DNA from: Bartonella phoceensis
Lineage (GTDB): Bacteria > Pseudomonadota > Alphaproteobacteria > Rhizobiales > Rhizobiaceae
Reading direction: 5' to 3'
Length of the DNA stretch: 41,120 nt
NCBI RefSeq assembly: GCF_902825145.1
Contig: NZ_CADEAD010000009.1
Span: 1 to 41,120, forward strand
The notes under the pieces were generated by a model. It ran no database searches, was not told the origin of the DNA, and saw only the letters and a list, made by a program, of their open reading frames with translations. Made by a program: the position numbers and the translations under genes. Position 1 is the stretch's first letter. Every line of letters begins with the position of its first letter. Shown in pieces: positions 8,507-18,173 of the stretch.

Positions 8507-8642
8507 TTTGAGCACAACGGTTATTCTTTATGCTGCCCTGTTCGCAGTATTTTTGTGTGTGTGGGTCGATATTCCTGATGGGATGTCTTTTTTGTGGATT
8601 GCTAGGGGCGCTAGAGTACAGTGGTGCAAGAAAGGAAAAAAA

Positions 8643-11222
8643 ATGAACCTGGAAAAATATAGCGAACGACTACAAGGTTTTTTACAATCAGCACAAAATA
8701 ACGCCCTCTCTTCTGATCATCAACAATTTATGCCCGAGCATTTTCTCAAAGTGCTGTTAGAGGATTCCCAAGGATTGGCGGCGTCACTGATCCAAAGAGC
8801 AGGCGGTGATCTCTCTGTGCTTCAAAAGGAGCTTAAGCAAGCGCTCGAGGCTTTGCCAAAAGTGCAAGGGGGAAATGGGCAGCTCTATTTGTCTCAGCCC
8901 TTGGCAAAAGTCTTCACACTCGCTGAAGATCTCGCAAAAAGAGCCGGTGATCAGTTTGTAACCGTGGAGCGTGTGCTGCAAGCACTCATCATGGAAAAGT
9001 CCGCAAAGACTGCTGATATTCTCACAAAAGCAGGTTTGACGCCACAAGCGCTTAACCGCGCTATTAATGCGCTGCGTAAAGGAAAGACAGCAACAAGTCC
9101 CCATGCTGAAAGCCAATATGATGCTTTGCAAAAATATGCCCGTGATCTCACTAAAGATGCACGTGAAGGAAAACTCGACCCTGTCATTGGTCGTGAAGAA
9201 GAAATTCGTCGTGCTATTCAGGTGCTCTCACGGCGTACCAAAAATAATCCTGTGTTGATCGGTGAACCCGGTGTGGGGAAAACCGCTATTGTTGAAGGGT
9301 TAGCGCTGCGCATTGTCAATGGTGATGTGCCCGAAACTTTGCGCGATAAACAACTCTACGCACTGGATATGGGAGCACTGATCGCTGGTGCAAAATATCG
9401 CGGTGAATTCGAAGAACGTCTCAAGGCTGTGCTGGCTGAGGTGCAAGCCGAAAATGGCCAGATCATTCTGTTTATTGATGAATTGCACAATCTGGTGGGG
9501 GCTGGAAAATCTGATGGCCCTATGGATGCTTCAAACTTGCTAAAACCAGCACTTGCTCGCGGGGAACTTCATTGTTTGGGAGCCACGACGCTCGATGAAT
9601 ATCGCAAATATGTCGAAAAAGATGCTGCGCTTGCCCGCCGTTTCCAACCTGTCTTTGTGCCTGAGCCAAGCCTTGAAGATACTATCTCTATCTTGCGTGG
9701 CATAAAAGAAAAATATGAGCAACATCACAAAGTGCGTTTGGCAGACAGTGCACTGATCACAGCGGCAAGGCTTTCTAACCGCTATATTACCGATCGTTTC
9801 TTGCCCGATAAAGCCATTGATCTGATAGATGAAGCTGCAGCGCGCTTGCGTATGCAGGTCGATTCAAAACCTGAAGAACTTGATGCGCTTGATCGGCGTA
9901 TCTTGCAGTTGAAAATCGAACGCGAAGCTTTGAAAACAGATGTGGAACCAACGGCAAAAGAACGTCTCAAAACCGTGCAGGATGAACTGAACACATTGGA
10001 ACAACGGTCTGCAGAAATGACAACCGCTTGGCAGGCTGAGAAACAAAAATTAGGCCATGCTGCCGATTTGAAAAAACAACTTGAAGAAGCGCGCAATGCT
10101 TTGGCTATTGCACAGCGTGATGGACAATTCCAAAAAGCCGGAGAGCTTGCTTATAGTGTCATTCCCGAGCTCGAAAAACAATTGCGTATCGCTGAAAATG
10201 ATGATCAACAAAATCATCTCGTCGAAGAAACGGTCACTGCTGAACACGTCGCACGGATTGTTTCTCGCTGGACCGGTATTCCTGTTGATCGTATGCTCGA
10301 GGCAGAACGAGAAGCCCTCTTGCGTATGGAAGATGAAATTAGTAAACGTGTGATTGGACAGGGTGAAGCTGTGCAAGCTGTTTCTCGCGCTGTACGCCGT
10401 GCTCGTGCGGGGTTGCAAGATCCCAATCGCCCTATCGGCTCCTTTATGTTTCTTGGTCCTACCGGTGTGGGAAAAACCGAATTAACCAAAGCACTCGCCG
10501 CTTTTCTTTTCCAAGACTCCAATGCAATGTTGCGTATCGATATGTCTGAATATATGGAAAAGCACGCTGGTGCACGCCTGATTGGCGCACCGCCTGGATA
10601 TGTCGGATATGAAGAAGGAGGCGTACTCACAGAAGCCGTTCGCAGAAGGCCTTATCAGGTCATTCTGTTCGACGAAATTGAAAAAGCACATCCTGATATT
10701 TTTAATCTCTTGTTGCAGGTTCTTGATGAGGGACGTTTGACTGATAGCCAAGGACGTACCGTCGATTTTCGAAACACCTTGTTGATTATGACTTCAAATC
10801 TGGGTGCGGAGTTTTTAACCGCCTTGCCTGAGGGACAAACAACCGATCAAGCAAAAAATGATGTTATGAATGTTGTCAAAGCAGCTTTCCGCCCTGAATT
10901 TTTGAATCGTATTGATGAGATTATTCTCTTTCAAAGATTACAACGTGGGGATATGGAAGCTATCGTTGATATTCAGATACAACATTTGCAAAATTTGCTT
11001 AATGAACGCAAAATAACTTTGCATATCGAACCAGAAGTACGGCAATTCCTTGCCGATAAAGGCTATGATCCCCTCTACGGTGCGCGTCCTCTCAAACGGA
11101 TTATCCAAAAAGAAATTCAAGATCCGCTGGCAGAAGATATCCTCTTTGGAAAAATCCACGATGAGATGGCGGTGAAAATTGCAAAAGAAGGAGATCGGTT
11201 GATTTTTTTGCCTGAAGATTAA
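8643..11222 (+). CDS. clpB: ATP-dependent disaggregase ClpB
   Basis: ClpB is a hexameric AAA+ chaperone that works with DnaK to extract polypeptides from aggregates after heat stress. From the ATG at 8643, preceded by AAAGGA, the product is 859 residues, the usual length, and starts with the family N-terminus [13 protein letters not shown]. Two AAA+ modules are visible: Walker A GEPGVGKT at about 207-214 and GPTGVGKT at about 603-610, with Walker B segments [11 protein letters not shown] and [11 protein letters not shown]. The coiled-coil middle domain lies between them (about 410-530), and the C-terminal [13 protein letters not shown] motif is present. A heat-shock promoter lies upstream. 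In many Rhizobiales clpB follows a DUF4167 gene; here that gene is 17 kb downstream. Confidence 0.97.
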   Translation: MNLEKYSERLQGFLQSAQNNALSSDHQQFMPEHFLKVLLEDSQGLAASLIQRAGGDLSVLQKELKQALEALPKVQGGNGQLYLSQPLAKVFTLAEDLAKRAGDQFVTVERVLQALIMEKSAKTADILTKAGLTPQALNRAINALRKGKTATSPHAESQYDALQKYARDLTKDAREGKLDPVIGREEEIRRAIQVLSRRTKNNPVLIGEPGVGKTAIVEGLALRIVNGDVPETLRDKQLYALDMGALIAGAKYRGEFEERLKAVLAEVQAENGQIILFIDELHNLVGAGKSDGPMDASNLLKPALARGELHCLGATTLDEYRKYVEKDAALARRFQPVFVPEPSLEDTISILRGIKEKYEQHHKVRLADSALITAARLSNRYITDRFLPDKAIDLIDEAAARLRMQVDSKPEELDALDRRILQLKIEREALKTDVEPTAKERLKTVQDELNTLEQRSAEMTTAWQAEKQKLGHAADLKKQLEEARNALAIAQRDGQFQKAGELAYSVIPELEKQLRIAENDDQQNHLVEETVTAEHVARIVSRWTGIPVDRMLEAEREALLRMEDEISKRVIGQGEAVQAVSRAVRRARAGLQDPNRPIGSFMFLGPTGVGKTELTKALAAFLFQDSNAMLRIDMSEYMEKHAGARLIGAPPGYVGYEEGGVLTEAVRRRPYQVILFDEIEKAHPDIFNLLLQVLDEGRLTDSQGRTVDFRNTLLIMTSNLGAEFLTALPEGQTTDQAKNDVMNVVKAAFRPEFLNRIDEIILFQRLQRGDMEAIVDIQIQHLQNLLNERKITLHIEPEVRQFLADKGYDPLYGARPLKRIIQKEIQDPLAEDILFGKIHDEMAVKIAKEGDRLIFLPED

Positions 11223-11239
11223 AAAACTCTCATAAGGAT

Positions 11240-11320
11240 GTGTTTGTCTGTGAGGGTGTTTGCCTGTGAGGGGTGTGCCTGTGAGGGTGTTTGCCTGTGA
11301 GGGTGTGTGCCTGTGAGGCA
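11240..11320. repeat. Short tandem repeat after clpB
   Basis: A unit of about 16-18 bp based on TGTTTGCCTGTGAGGG recurs four to five times with small length changes. It lies 18 nt after the clpB stop, where a terminator would be expected. No stable terminator hairpin is evident in it. Confidence 0.7.
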
Positions 11321-11545
11321 GAAAAATGCGCATGAGAACATAAAAAAACTTGACAAGGTAAATCTCAATAGGTATCATAATGGTACAGTCGGAATTGTGC
11401 GTTTTTGCAAAGCGGATGAAATTTTAGGGGTGGAACAATTTTATTACGTAGGAAAAAGCCTTTGTGAATCCTTTGTAAAGAATGAGGATGAGATCGGGTT
11501 TTGCCTACCAGTTTTGCTCATAGAGCGCTTTCTAGAGTCTGTAAG

Positions 11546-11665
11546 CTTTCCGGTCTTGAGCTTTCCGGTCTTGAGCTTTCCGGTCTTGAGCTTTCCGGTC
11601 TTGAGCTTTCCGGTCTTGAGCTTTCCGGTCTTGAGCTTTCCAAACTTGTGCTTGCCAAACTTGTG
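11546..11665. repeat. 15-bp minisatellite, six exact and two diverged copies
   Basis: The unit CTTTCCGGTCTTGAG occurs six times without change from 11546 to 11635, followed by two diverged units of the form CTTKCCAAACTTGTG to 11665. Because 15 is a multiple of 3, open frames through it encode 5-residue repeats (LSFPV or LSGLE). Two overlapping plus-strand frames span it, but neither has a supported start or homology, so I regard it as non-coding. Confidence 0.85.
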
Positions 11666-11810
11666 CTTGCTAAAATAGTAGATTTTATGCGCTTTCAGGG
11701 CATATTTTCAGTGGTACGTAGTGCTCAGTCTATAATCTTAGGCTTTAATTCCTGGAGTTTTATAGATTTATATAGGAACTTGATGCGTTCAGCGGTCAAA
11801 TTTGGTTGTG

Positions 11811-11845
11811 CCATCAATCAGTTTCTGTGTGATTGATGGTTTTTT
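11811..11845 (+). terminator. Strong intrinsic terminator ahead of the phage-like cluster
   Basis: Perfect 10-bp arms CCATCAATCA and TGATTGATGG around a 9-nt loop are followed by six T residues. It lies 589 nt after clpB and 340 nt before the small terminase gene. It could terminate clpB read-through or end a small RNA made from the 11680-11811 interval. Either way it isolates the phage-like cluster from upstream transcription. Confidence 0.85.
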
Positions 11846-12185
11846 GGGGAATGTCTTTCCTTCTAGAAGAGCTGTTCTTCTTTTTCCCTTCTCTTACTCT
11901 TTTACCTTTTATACATCCTTGGAGTGTAGAGGAAAACTTGCTCGGTTTTAGAGAATAATGAGCTTTCTCGTGGTGAGAGGGAGAGGCTCGTGATAAAAAG
12001 GTAAAAAGGCTTTCACGCAAGTATCCGGCAAAGGATGTGCAAAAATGTCTCATTATCTTAAAATTTCCGATTGCTCTTGATTTTTGATCAAAAAGATCTT
12101 GGTTGTATTGGAAATCTTGTTGCTGATTTTTATGCGCTTTTTTATGTCGTAAGATGCGTTGCTCTTTCTTTGAAGGAACATCATA

Positions 12186-12521
12186 ATGGCAGATGAACGT
12201 TGTCTTCCTTTACGCCGAAGAGGACGTCCTAAAGGGGTTGTGAATAAAAATAAAACAAAAACGCGCTTTAGTGAAGCTCTTCTTACAGCTGCTGAGCAGG
12301 CTGGATATCATTATGGGGAGGATGGGTTGGTATCTTATCTGCAATACCATGCACTGAATAATCCTGTGCCTTTTTTTTCGCTTTTGGCTAAAGTACTGCC
12401 CCTGCAGGTGACAGGAGAAACGGGTGGCGATGTTAAAACCATTTCACGTGTTGAGATTGTTCCGGTAAGGGCTAAGGATGCCGTGTCTTGTGCGCAGAAA
12501 ACTAAAGATCTCGATGCTTGA
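12186..12521 (+). CDS. Small terminase subunit-like DNA-binding protein
   Basis: This 111-residue protein opens the packaging cluster and lies 112 nt before the large terminase, the normal place of TerS, which recognises DNA for packaging. It begins with a very basic segment, LRRRGRPKGVVNKNKTKTR. The RGRPKG core is an AT-hook-like minor-groove motif, and the GRPKG-x-x-NK arrangement recurs in phage small terminase-like proteins. The middle (about residues 30-75) is predicted helical. A good AAGGAA site precedes the ATG. A perfect palindrome TTTTTGATCAAAAA at 12081-12094 is about 90 nt upstream and may mark the promoter region. Assignment rests on position and the basic motif; no full TerS domain can be confirmed by eye. 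Confidence 0.65.
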   Translation: MADERCLPLRRRGRPKGVVNKNKTKTRFSEALLTAAEQAGYHYGEDGLVSYLQYHALNNPVPFFSLLAKVLPLQVTGETGGDVKTISRVEIVPVRAKDAVSCAQKTKDLDA

Positions 12522-12633
12522 CAGTTGTGGCATGTGGGAAGCCTTTTCAAGATTGTGGGGGTTTGGAAGCATGCATTTTGGGAGCGCGGTGTTTGAAGCA
12601 TGCGTTTTTGAAGAGTCTGGTGCTTGAGGATTT

Positions 12634-13959
12634 ATGACAACTGTGCAAATTGCTCTTATTCCAAAGCTTATTCCTGTTTTCACTGGAAAAGCCGATGTGC
12701 GCGCTGCCTGGGGGGGACGGGGCTCTGGAAAAACACGTTCCTTTGCTTTGATGTCTGCCGTGATGGGATATCGACACGGAAAGGCTGGAGAACGCGGAAT
12801 TATTCTCTGTGCACGACAATTTCAAAATTCGCTCAATGAAAGTTCGTTGGAGGAAATTAAACGGGCAATCGAAGCTTATCCTTTTCTGCAAGACTATTAT
12901 GAAATCGGCGATAAATATATTAAGTCAAAAGATGGACGTATCGTCTATGTTTTCGCGGGGCTTGATCGCAATATCGCAAGTATTAAATCCATGGGACGCG
13001 TTTTCCTCTGCTGGGTGGATGAGGCAGAACCAGTGACAGAAACCGCTTGGCAGACACTCATTCCAACTTTGCGCGAAGAGGGAAACGATTGGAATGCCGA
13101 ATTATGGGTGACATGGAACCCTTGCCGTGAAAATGCACCCGTGGAAAAACGTTTCCGAAATGTCAAGAACCCTCATATCAAAGGTGCTGAAATCAATTGG
13201 CGTGATAATCCTCAATTTCCAGAAAAACTCAATCGAGATCGCAAAGTGGATTTAGAACAGAGACCTGAACAATATAACCATATTTGGGAAGGTGAATATC
13301 TCCAAGCTGTTCACGGCGCTTATTACCAAAAAATGCTGCTTGAAGCTTCACACGAAGGGCGCATTACCACTGTGCCACTTGATCCACTGATGCAGGTCAG
13401 AATTTTTTGGGATATCGGTGGAACAGGCGCAAAGGCCGATGCTACCGCCTTATGGGTGGCACAATTCGTTGGACGTGAAATCCGTGTTCTCGATTATTAT
13501 GAAGCACAAGGACAGCCGCTCTCAGAGCATGTCGGTTGGGTGTTTCAGCGCGGATATGACAAAGCGTTGATGGTCCTACCCCATGATGGAGCTACCAAAG
13601 ATCGGGTCTATAATGTCAGTTTTGAAAGCGCTCTCCAACAGGCTGGCTTTCAAACCAAAGTCATCCCTAATCAAGGGATGGGGGCTGTGAAAATGCGCAT
13701 CGAAGCCGTAAGGCGATTGTTTCCTGCTATATGGTTTAACCGTGAAACAACACATGCAGGGCGAAAAGCGCTCGCTTGGTATCACGAAAAGCGTGATGAA
13801 CAACGCAATATCGGATTGGGTGCTGAACATGATTGGGCAAGCCATGGCGCAGATGCCTTTGGATTGATGTGTGTGGCTTATGAACAGCCACATATACGAC
13901 CCCAAAAAAATGCTTATCGTTTTTCTCACCATTCTCAAACTTCATGGATGGCTTTTTAA
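12634..13959 (+). CDS. Phage-type large terminase subunit
   Basis: TerL is the ATPase and nuclease that pumps DNA into empty heads and cuts it. The 441-residue product is a normal TerL length. Its N-terminal ATPase has Walker A GGRGSGKT at residues 27-34, and a Walker B with catalytic acid in VFLCWVDEAEP near residue 128. A coupling-type segment LWVTWNPC follows at about 157. The C-terminal RNase H-like nuclease shows FWDIGGTGAKADATALW near 258 plus acidic positions in VLPHDGATKD and EHDWASHGADAFG, so the metal-binding acids appear intact. The style fits the Terminase_3/PBSX-like group. The stop overlaps the portal start (TAATG), showing translational coupling. Confidence 0.93.
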   Translation: MTTVQIALIPKLIPVFTGKADVRAAWGGRGSGKTRSFALMSAVMGYRHGKAGERGIILCARQFQNSLNESSLEEIKRAIEAYPFLQDYYEIGDKYIKSKDGRIVYVFAGLDRNIASIKSMGRVFLCWVDEAEPVTETAWQTLIPTLREEGNDWNAELWVTWNPCRENAPVEKRFRNVKNPHIKGAEINWRDNPQFPEKLNRDRKVDLEQRPEQYNHIWEGEYLQAVHGAYYQKMLLEASHEGRITTVPLDPLMQVRIFWDIGGTGAKADATALWVAQFVGREIRVLDYYEAQGQPLSEHVGWVFQRGYDKALMVLPHDGATKDRVYNVSFESALQQAGFQTKVIPNQGMGAVKMRIEAVRRLFPAIWFNRETTHAGRKALAWYHEKRDEQRNIGLGAEHDWASHGADAFGLMCVAYEQPHIRPQKNAYRFSHHSQTSWMAF

Positions 13960-15806
13960 TGAATATTTCTACAGACTCTTTTGGTTCCTTAGACACACTT
14001 GAAAACCAGGCGCTCTTTAAAAAACTCGTCAGTTGGTATCACGATGATATTAACCATGTTGAGCAATGGCGAAAAAATGCCCAAGAAGACTACGATTTTT
14101 ATAATGGGCGGCAATGGAATGACCAAGATCTCGCCGTGTTGCGCGAACAAAATAGACCGGTCATGACCTTTAACCGCATTGCTCCTTTGATCAATGCCGT
14201 GATTGGTACCGAGCGCAATAATAAACGACAGGTGCAATTTATTCCACGCCAAGAAGGGGCGGCTTTTGCAAACCAGATTCTCACCGGTGTAGCCGAATGG
14301 TTTCGTGATGAGGCCGATGGAGAGTACGAAGATTCTGATGCCTTTCAAGATGCTATTATTTGCGGAATGGGATGGACTGATACACGTCTCGATTATGAAG
14401 AAGACCCCCAAGGAAAACCCGTCATTGCACGGTTGGATCCTATGAAAATGGTGTGGGATGCAAGTGCTGTGAAACCTAATCTCATTGATGCACAGCGCTT
14501 GTGGTATATTGATGAAAAACCACTAGACGTGGCGCAAGAAATGTTCCCTCATGTTCATTGGAGCGATCTTCATGCTGATTGGGTCAAGCATCAGACATTT
14601 TTGCACCAAACCAGCAATGGTGATATGCAAACGCTCGGTGGATATGGGAAGGAGATGGGCAGTGCTCAACGTCCTAAAATGGTCACATTGGCTGAATGTC
14701 GCTGGTTCGAACGTGAGGTTGTTTATAAAGTCCTCGATCCCTTAAGCGGAAAATTTATCGATTATTCAGAACAGGATTTCCAAAAATTAAATAAAACGTT
14801 TCCTGAAATCCAAGCAACAAGATTGACAAGAAAAATTGTTAAACGTGCTTTTTTGGGGCGAAAATTGCTCGAAACGCCCGATAAGCCTTTGGTGCCAGCA
14901 GGTCAATTGGGTTGGGAATGTATTACCGGGACTTTTGATAAATTAAGCCGGCAATTTTACGGGATTGTCAAACCAACAAAAGATCCCCAACGCTGGGCAA
15001 ATAAATATTTTAGTCAAGTGATGCATTTGCTCAATAGCCAGTCAAAAGGCGGCATTATGGCGGAACGCGACGCTTTCGATGATGATCGTCAAGCCATCGA
15101 GAGTTGGGCAAGAGCTGACAGTATTACTTGGCTTAAAAGTGGCGCTGTTTCCGGTGGGAGAATTCAGCCTAAACCCGTTGCTCAATTCCCACAAGGCTTC
15201 TTCCAGCTGTTTAATGAAGCAAAAAGCGCGATCGAACAAGTGACCGGCTTATCCTCTGAATTTATTGGTACACGGGCGGTAAACCAGCCAGGAATCCTTG
15301 AAGAACAACGTCGACAGTCGTCACTCAATTTGTTGGCTTCCTTCTTTGATGGTTTGCGCCGATATCGGCAACGACAGGGAAAAATTATTCTCTATCTTAT
15401 TCAAAATTATCTCTCCGATGGGCGATTGGTGCGGATCGCTGGTGAGGAAAACGCTCAATATGTGCCGCTGACACGGGAAATGATCACCAGTTTGGAATAT
15501 GATATTGTCGTCGATGATGCACCAACAAGTCTCAATGAAAAAGAACGGACATTTGCCATTATTATGCAATTGCTTCCTTTGATGCAGAATTTCACAACGC
15601 CAGAGATTATGCTCGATCTTTTACATTATTCACCTTTGCCAGCATCCCTGATCCATAAAATTGCCATGAAAGCACAGGCGCAAAGCTTAGAAGGGCAAAG
15701 GGCCTCTTGGCAGGATCGTGGCCATAGTGAAGGGGTGCTTGGGGAGGATGCTGATGGGGAGCAGTTGGTACGCTCTATTTTGCAGAGCGCAAATGCACAA
15801 AAATAA
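13959..15806 (+). CDS. Portal protein (P22-like podoviral type)
   Basis: The portal is the dodecameric ring at one head vertex through which DNA enters and leaves. I start it at 13959, where the ATG overlaps the terL stop (TAATG), giving 615 residues. A further in-frame ATG at 13944 lies inside terL. Features of P22-type portals are visible: DYDFYNGRQWNDQDLAVLREQNRPVMTFNRIAPLINAVIG near the N-terminus, NNKRQVQFIPR, a central region with QVMHLLNSQSKGG, and the helical VTGLSSEFIGTRAVNQPGILEEQRRQS segment. The C-terminal tail (after about 560) is polar and probably flexible. Position directly after TerL and before a scaffold-like gene supports the call. Confidence 0.9.
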   Translation: MNISTDSFGSLDTLENQALFKKLVSWYHDDINHVEQWRKNAQEDYDFYNGRQWNDQDLAVLREQNRPVMTFNRIAPLINAVIGTERNNKRQVQFIPRQEGAAFANQILTGVAEWFRDEADGEYEDSDAFQDAIICGMGWTDTRLDYEEDPQGKPVIARLDPMKMVWDASAVKPNLIDAQRLWYIDEKPLDVAQEMFPHVHWSDLHADWVKHQTFLHQTSNGDMQTLGGYGKEMGSAQRPKMVTLAECRWFEREVVYKVLDPLSGKFIDYSEQDFQKLNKTFPEIQATRLTRKIVKRAFLGRKLLETPDKPLVPAGQLGWECITGTFDKLSRQFYGIVKPTKDPQRWANKYFSQVMHLLNSQSKGGIMAERDAFDDDRQAIESWARADSITWLKSGAVSGGRIQPKPVAQFPQGFFQLFNEAKSAIEQVTGLSSEFIGTRAVNQPGILEEQRRQSSLNLLASFFDGLRRYRQRQGKIILYLIQNYLSDGRLVRIAGEENAQYVPLTREMITSLEYDIVVDDAPTSLNEKERTFAIIMQLLPLMQNFTTPEIMLDLLHYSPLPASLIHKIAMKAQAQSLEGQRASWQDRGHSEGVLGEDADGEQLVRSILQSANAQK

Positions 15807-15862
15807 GCGGCTTCATTGGAAAAAATATCACTTTATTGTCTGACAAAGAGAAGGCTAACAGG

Positions 15863-16660
15863 ATGGATCAAGAACACTTAACGCCAGCAGAACAAAACCA
15901 ATTGAAACAAGGCTTTCTTGCAGGAGCTGTACAGGAAGAAGAGAGTGAAATTGGGGTGGGAGAAAAAACAAAAACGCTCGAAGAAAATTTCCAAGGCTCT
16001 CAAAACAGACATCAACAACAGCAGTCATTGCAGGAAAGTGCGCAGGCACAAGATGTTCATAAAACACTAGATGGGGATAGACCTCCGGATCCAAAAAAAG
16101 ATTTTATGGGCTATATGCAATGGTTGGGAAAAGCACTCCAGAAACAAGAAGAATTGCGCTCTGAACAAGCACCTTCTTGCGTTTCTGAAGCAGAACAGTT
16201 GCATGCTTTTTATCAGCGGTCCGTTATCGCTGTTAAACAAAAACATCATGATTTCGATCAGGCGGCCGATTTTATTTATGATACAAGGGCACGGCAATTG
16301 GCTGCTTATGCTTCGCTCTATCCTGAAATGGCAGATCCAAATGTCGTGGATGCCGTGATTGGAAATGAGTTGAAGCAAATCCTGCGGGATTGTGCAAAAA
16401 AAAATCAAAACCCTGCCGAAATACTCTACACGATTGCACAAAAAATTGGCTACACAAATAGCCAAAAGAACATGGGGGAAAATTTACAGGAAAGACAAAA
16501 TTCTGCACGAACACTTGCCGCCTATAACGGCTTGACTGCAAATGGACCCATTTCTTTGGATATGCTCGACAAAATGTCAGAAGCAGAATTTAGTAATTGG
16601 GTGAGCGATCCCAAAAACAAAGCCGCTTTTAACCGCTTAATGGGGGGCGGAGAATCTTAA
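15863..16660 (+). CDS. Scaffold-like acidic coiled-coil protein
   Basis: I choose the ATG at 15863, with AGAAGG upstream, over an in-frame TTG at 15836; the product is 265 residues. It is rich in Gln, Glu and Lys. Residues 1-120 are low-complexity and helical (EQNQLKQGF, QNRHQQQQSLQESAQAQ), a middle helical part holds KQKHHDFDQAADFIYD, and a compact C-terminus ends in FNRLMGGGES. It lies between portal and major capsid, where podoviral scaffolding proteins are encoded, and its composition fits a scaffold that guides head assembly. There is no sequence motif that proves this, so function is inferred from location and character. Confidence 0.65.
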   Translation: MDQEHLTPAEQNQLKQGFLAGAVQEEESEIGVGEKTKTLEENFQGSQNRHQQQQSLQESAQAQDVHKTLDGDRPPDPKKDFMGYMQWLGKALQKQEELRSEQAPSCVSEAEQLHAFYQRSVIAVKQKHHDFDQAADFIYDTRARQLAAYASLYPEMADPNVVDAVIGNELKQILRDCAKKNQNPAEILYTIAQKIGYTNSQKNMGENLQERQNSARTLAAYNGLTANGPISLDMLDKMSEAEFSNWVSDPKNKAAFNRLMGGGES

Positions 16661-16905
16661 AAAAATAGGAAATATAGGTGGTGGAAAAACACCTGTGGGA
16701 GATGTGCGTTGGCGTTTTCAAGGCAGATGCATTGAGCGCTTTTAAAACACATGCGCTTACAGTTTTCGAGGTGGGTGTGTGGGGAGAAATGAAAATGCGA
16801 TGAGAAAATTTCGCAAAGGGGAGGAAAAGACTTTCAACAAAAATCATACACAATACAGAATAACTGATCCACCATCTGAAAATAAGAAATGTGGAATGTG
16901 AATAG

Positions 16906-16927
16906 CCGGCATTTTGCCGGATTTTTT
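16906..16927 (+). terminator. Intrinsic terminator just ahead of the capsid gene
   Basis: Arms CCGGC and GCCGG with a 5-nt ATTTT loop are followed by ATTTTTT. It ends only 27 nt before the capsid ATG, so it can stop or attenuate transcription coming from the terminase-portal genes. Partial read-through or a promoter inside the hairpin-to-ATG interval would be needed for capsid expression. Confidence 0.8.
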
Positions 16928-16953
16928 ATGTCAATAAACTTTTAGAGGATAAA

Positions 16954-18072
16954 ATGGCCGTAACTTATATCGGAATTAATGACCCAATGGCAGTACGCAC
17001 ATGGTCTAAACTATTAAACCAGGAAGTTTCAAAAGCAATTCCTATTGCTCCGTTGATTGGGCAAGATTCCAACAGTATCGTACAATTAAAAGATGAAACG
17101 ACAAAAGCAAGTGGTGATGCAATTAGCTTTAATTTGCGCGTTCAGCTGCTCGGCGATGGGGTGAGTGAAGGGCAGGCCCTTGAAGGAAATGAAGAAGCGC
17201 TCCAATTTCTCAATGATCGCTTGGCTATTAATGAACTTGTTCATGCCGTGCGTGTTAAAAATGAAGGAACGATTGATCAACAACGTGTTCTGCATGATTT
17301 GCGTACCGAAGCCAAAAATGGCTTGGTTGATTGGTACGCCGATCGTCTTAGTATGATGTTCTTCATTCAAGTCTGTGGTTATACCGCAAAATCCATTAAC
17401 TTTGAAGGACGCACGATAAACCTTAAACCTGTTCATTACGGGTTTAATGCTCCAACCGCACCAACCGATAAACGCATTGTGCGCCCCAATGGGAAAACAA
17501 AAGATGAAGACTTGAAAGACAACGATGTTTTCAATCTCAAGCTGATCGATAAAGCCGTGGAACGCGCTAAGCTTGCAAATCCCAAAATTAGACCTGTACG
17601 TATCGAGGGGGAAAATGTCTACGTACTTTATCTGCATCCAACACAGGTTACACAGTTGCGAACCAATACAGATGCTGGACAATGGCTCGATATTACTAAG
17701 GCAATCTATAATGGAAGCCATCTCAAAAACCCTCTCTATGATGGCTCGCTTGGTATGTATAATGGTGTGGTTTTGCGTGAGGCCGAACATGTTACCGAAG
17801 GTGTCGAGTCAGCTTCAACAAATAAAGCAGTGCCAAATGTGCGTCGTGCCGTTTTGTTGGGGGCACAAAGCGCTGTCATTGCTTTTGGAAAAGACCGTGG
17901 TGATACACGCTATAAATTGGTCGAAGAGCTATTCGATTATGAACGAGAATTCGGTGTCGCAGCAAAAACCATTATCGGTATGAAAAAAACCCGCTTCACC
18001 GCGCCAGGAAGCACGCAAGGAGCGCAGGATTTTGCTACCATCGTGATTTCAACCTATGGAGCACCTGCTTAA
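16954..18072 (+). CDS. Major capsid protein, N4-gp56-like family
   Basis: This 372-residue protein is the probable shell subunit. It follows the scaffold-like gene, and its sequence resembles the N4 gp56 (DUF4043-type) HK97-fold capsid group: an N-terminal WSKLLNQEVSKAIPIAPLIG, the KASGDAISFNLRVQLLGDGVSEGQALEGNEEAL segment, the ADRLSMMFFIQVCG helix, YVLYLHPTQVTQLRTN, and LYDGSLGMYNGVVLREAEHV near residue 260. No cleavage site is evident at the N-terminus. A ribosome-binding site (TTAGAGGA) lies 7 nt before the ATG. The gene is enclosed by a terminator (16906-16927) and a long hairpin (18100-18131), suggesting a separately controlled or stabilised message suited to the most abundant virion protein. 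Confidence 0.85.
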   Translation: MAVTYIGINDPMAVRTWSKLLNQEVSKAIPIAPLIGQDSNSIVQLKDETTKASGDAISFNLRVQLLGDGVSEGQALEGNEEALQFLNDRLAINELVHAVRVKNEGTIDQQRVLHDLRTEAKNGLVDWYADRLSMMFFIQVCGYTAKSINFEGRTINLKPVHYGFNAPTAPTDKRIVRPNGKTKDEDLKDNDVFNLKLIDKAVERAKLANPKIRPVRIEGENVYVLYLHPTQVTQLRTNTDAGQWLDITKAIYNGSHLKNPLYDGSLGMYNGVVLREAEHVTEGVESASTNKAVPNVRRAVLLGAQSAVIAFGKDRGDTRYKLVEELFDYEREFGVAAKTIIGMKKTRFTAPGSTQGAQDFATIVISTYGAPA

Positions 18073-18099
18073 AAGACATGCGTAAAAGCTTGCAAATCA

Positions 18100-18131
18100 T
18101 TCCCCCAACAGAACCACTCTGCTTGGGGGAA
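18100..18131 (+). other. Long hairpin after the capsid gene
   Basis: Arms TTCCCCCAACAGA and TCTGCTTGGGGGAA pair over 13 bp with one bulged base, around a 5-nt ACCAC loop. No T-tract follows on the plus strand (GACATGTGAAATG), so it is not a standard terminator. It could protect the 3' end of capsid mRNA or be a processing site between the capsid and adaptor genes. Confidence 0.75.
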
Positions 18132-18173
18132 GACATGTGAAATGCTGCATACATAAAAGGATTACCACTGCTT

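Noticed and set aside
8451..8642. 64-residue N-terminal extension of ClpB
   Set aside because: The extension lies across the sigma-32-like promoter, has no ribosome-binding site and is absent from the ClpB family; the ATG at 8643 gives the standard N-terminus.
11307..11836. Two plus-strand frames of 123 and 111 codons through the 15-bp repeat
   Set aside because: They overlap each other in different frames, owe much of their length to a codon-compatible repeat, and the second runs into a terminator stem.
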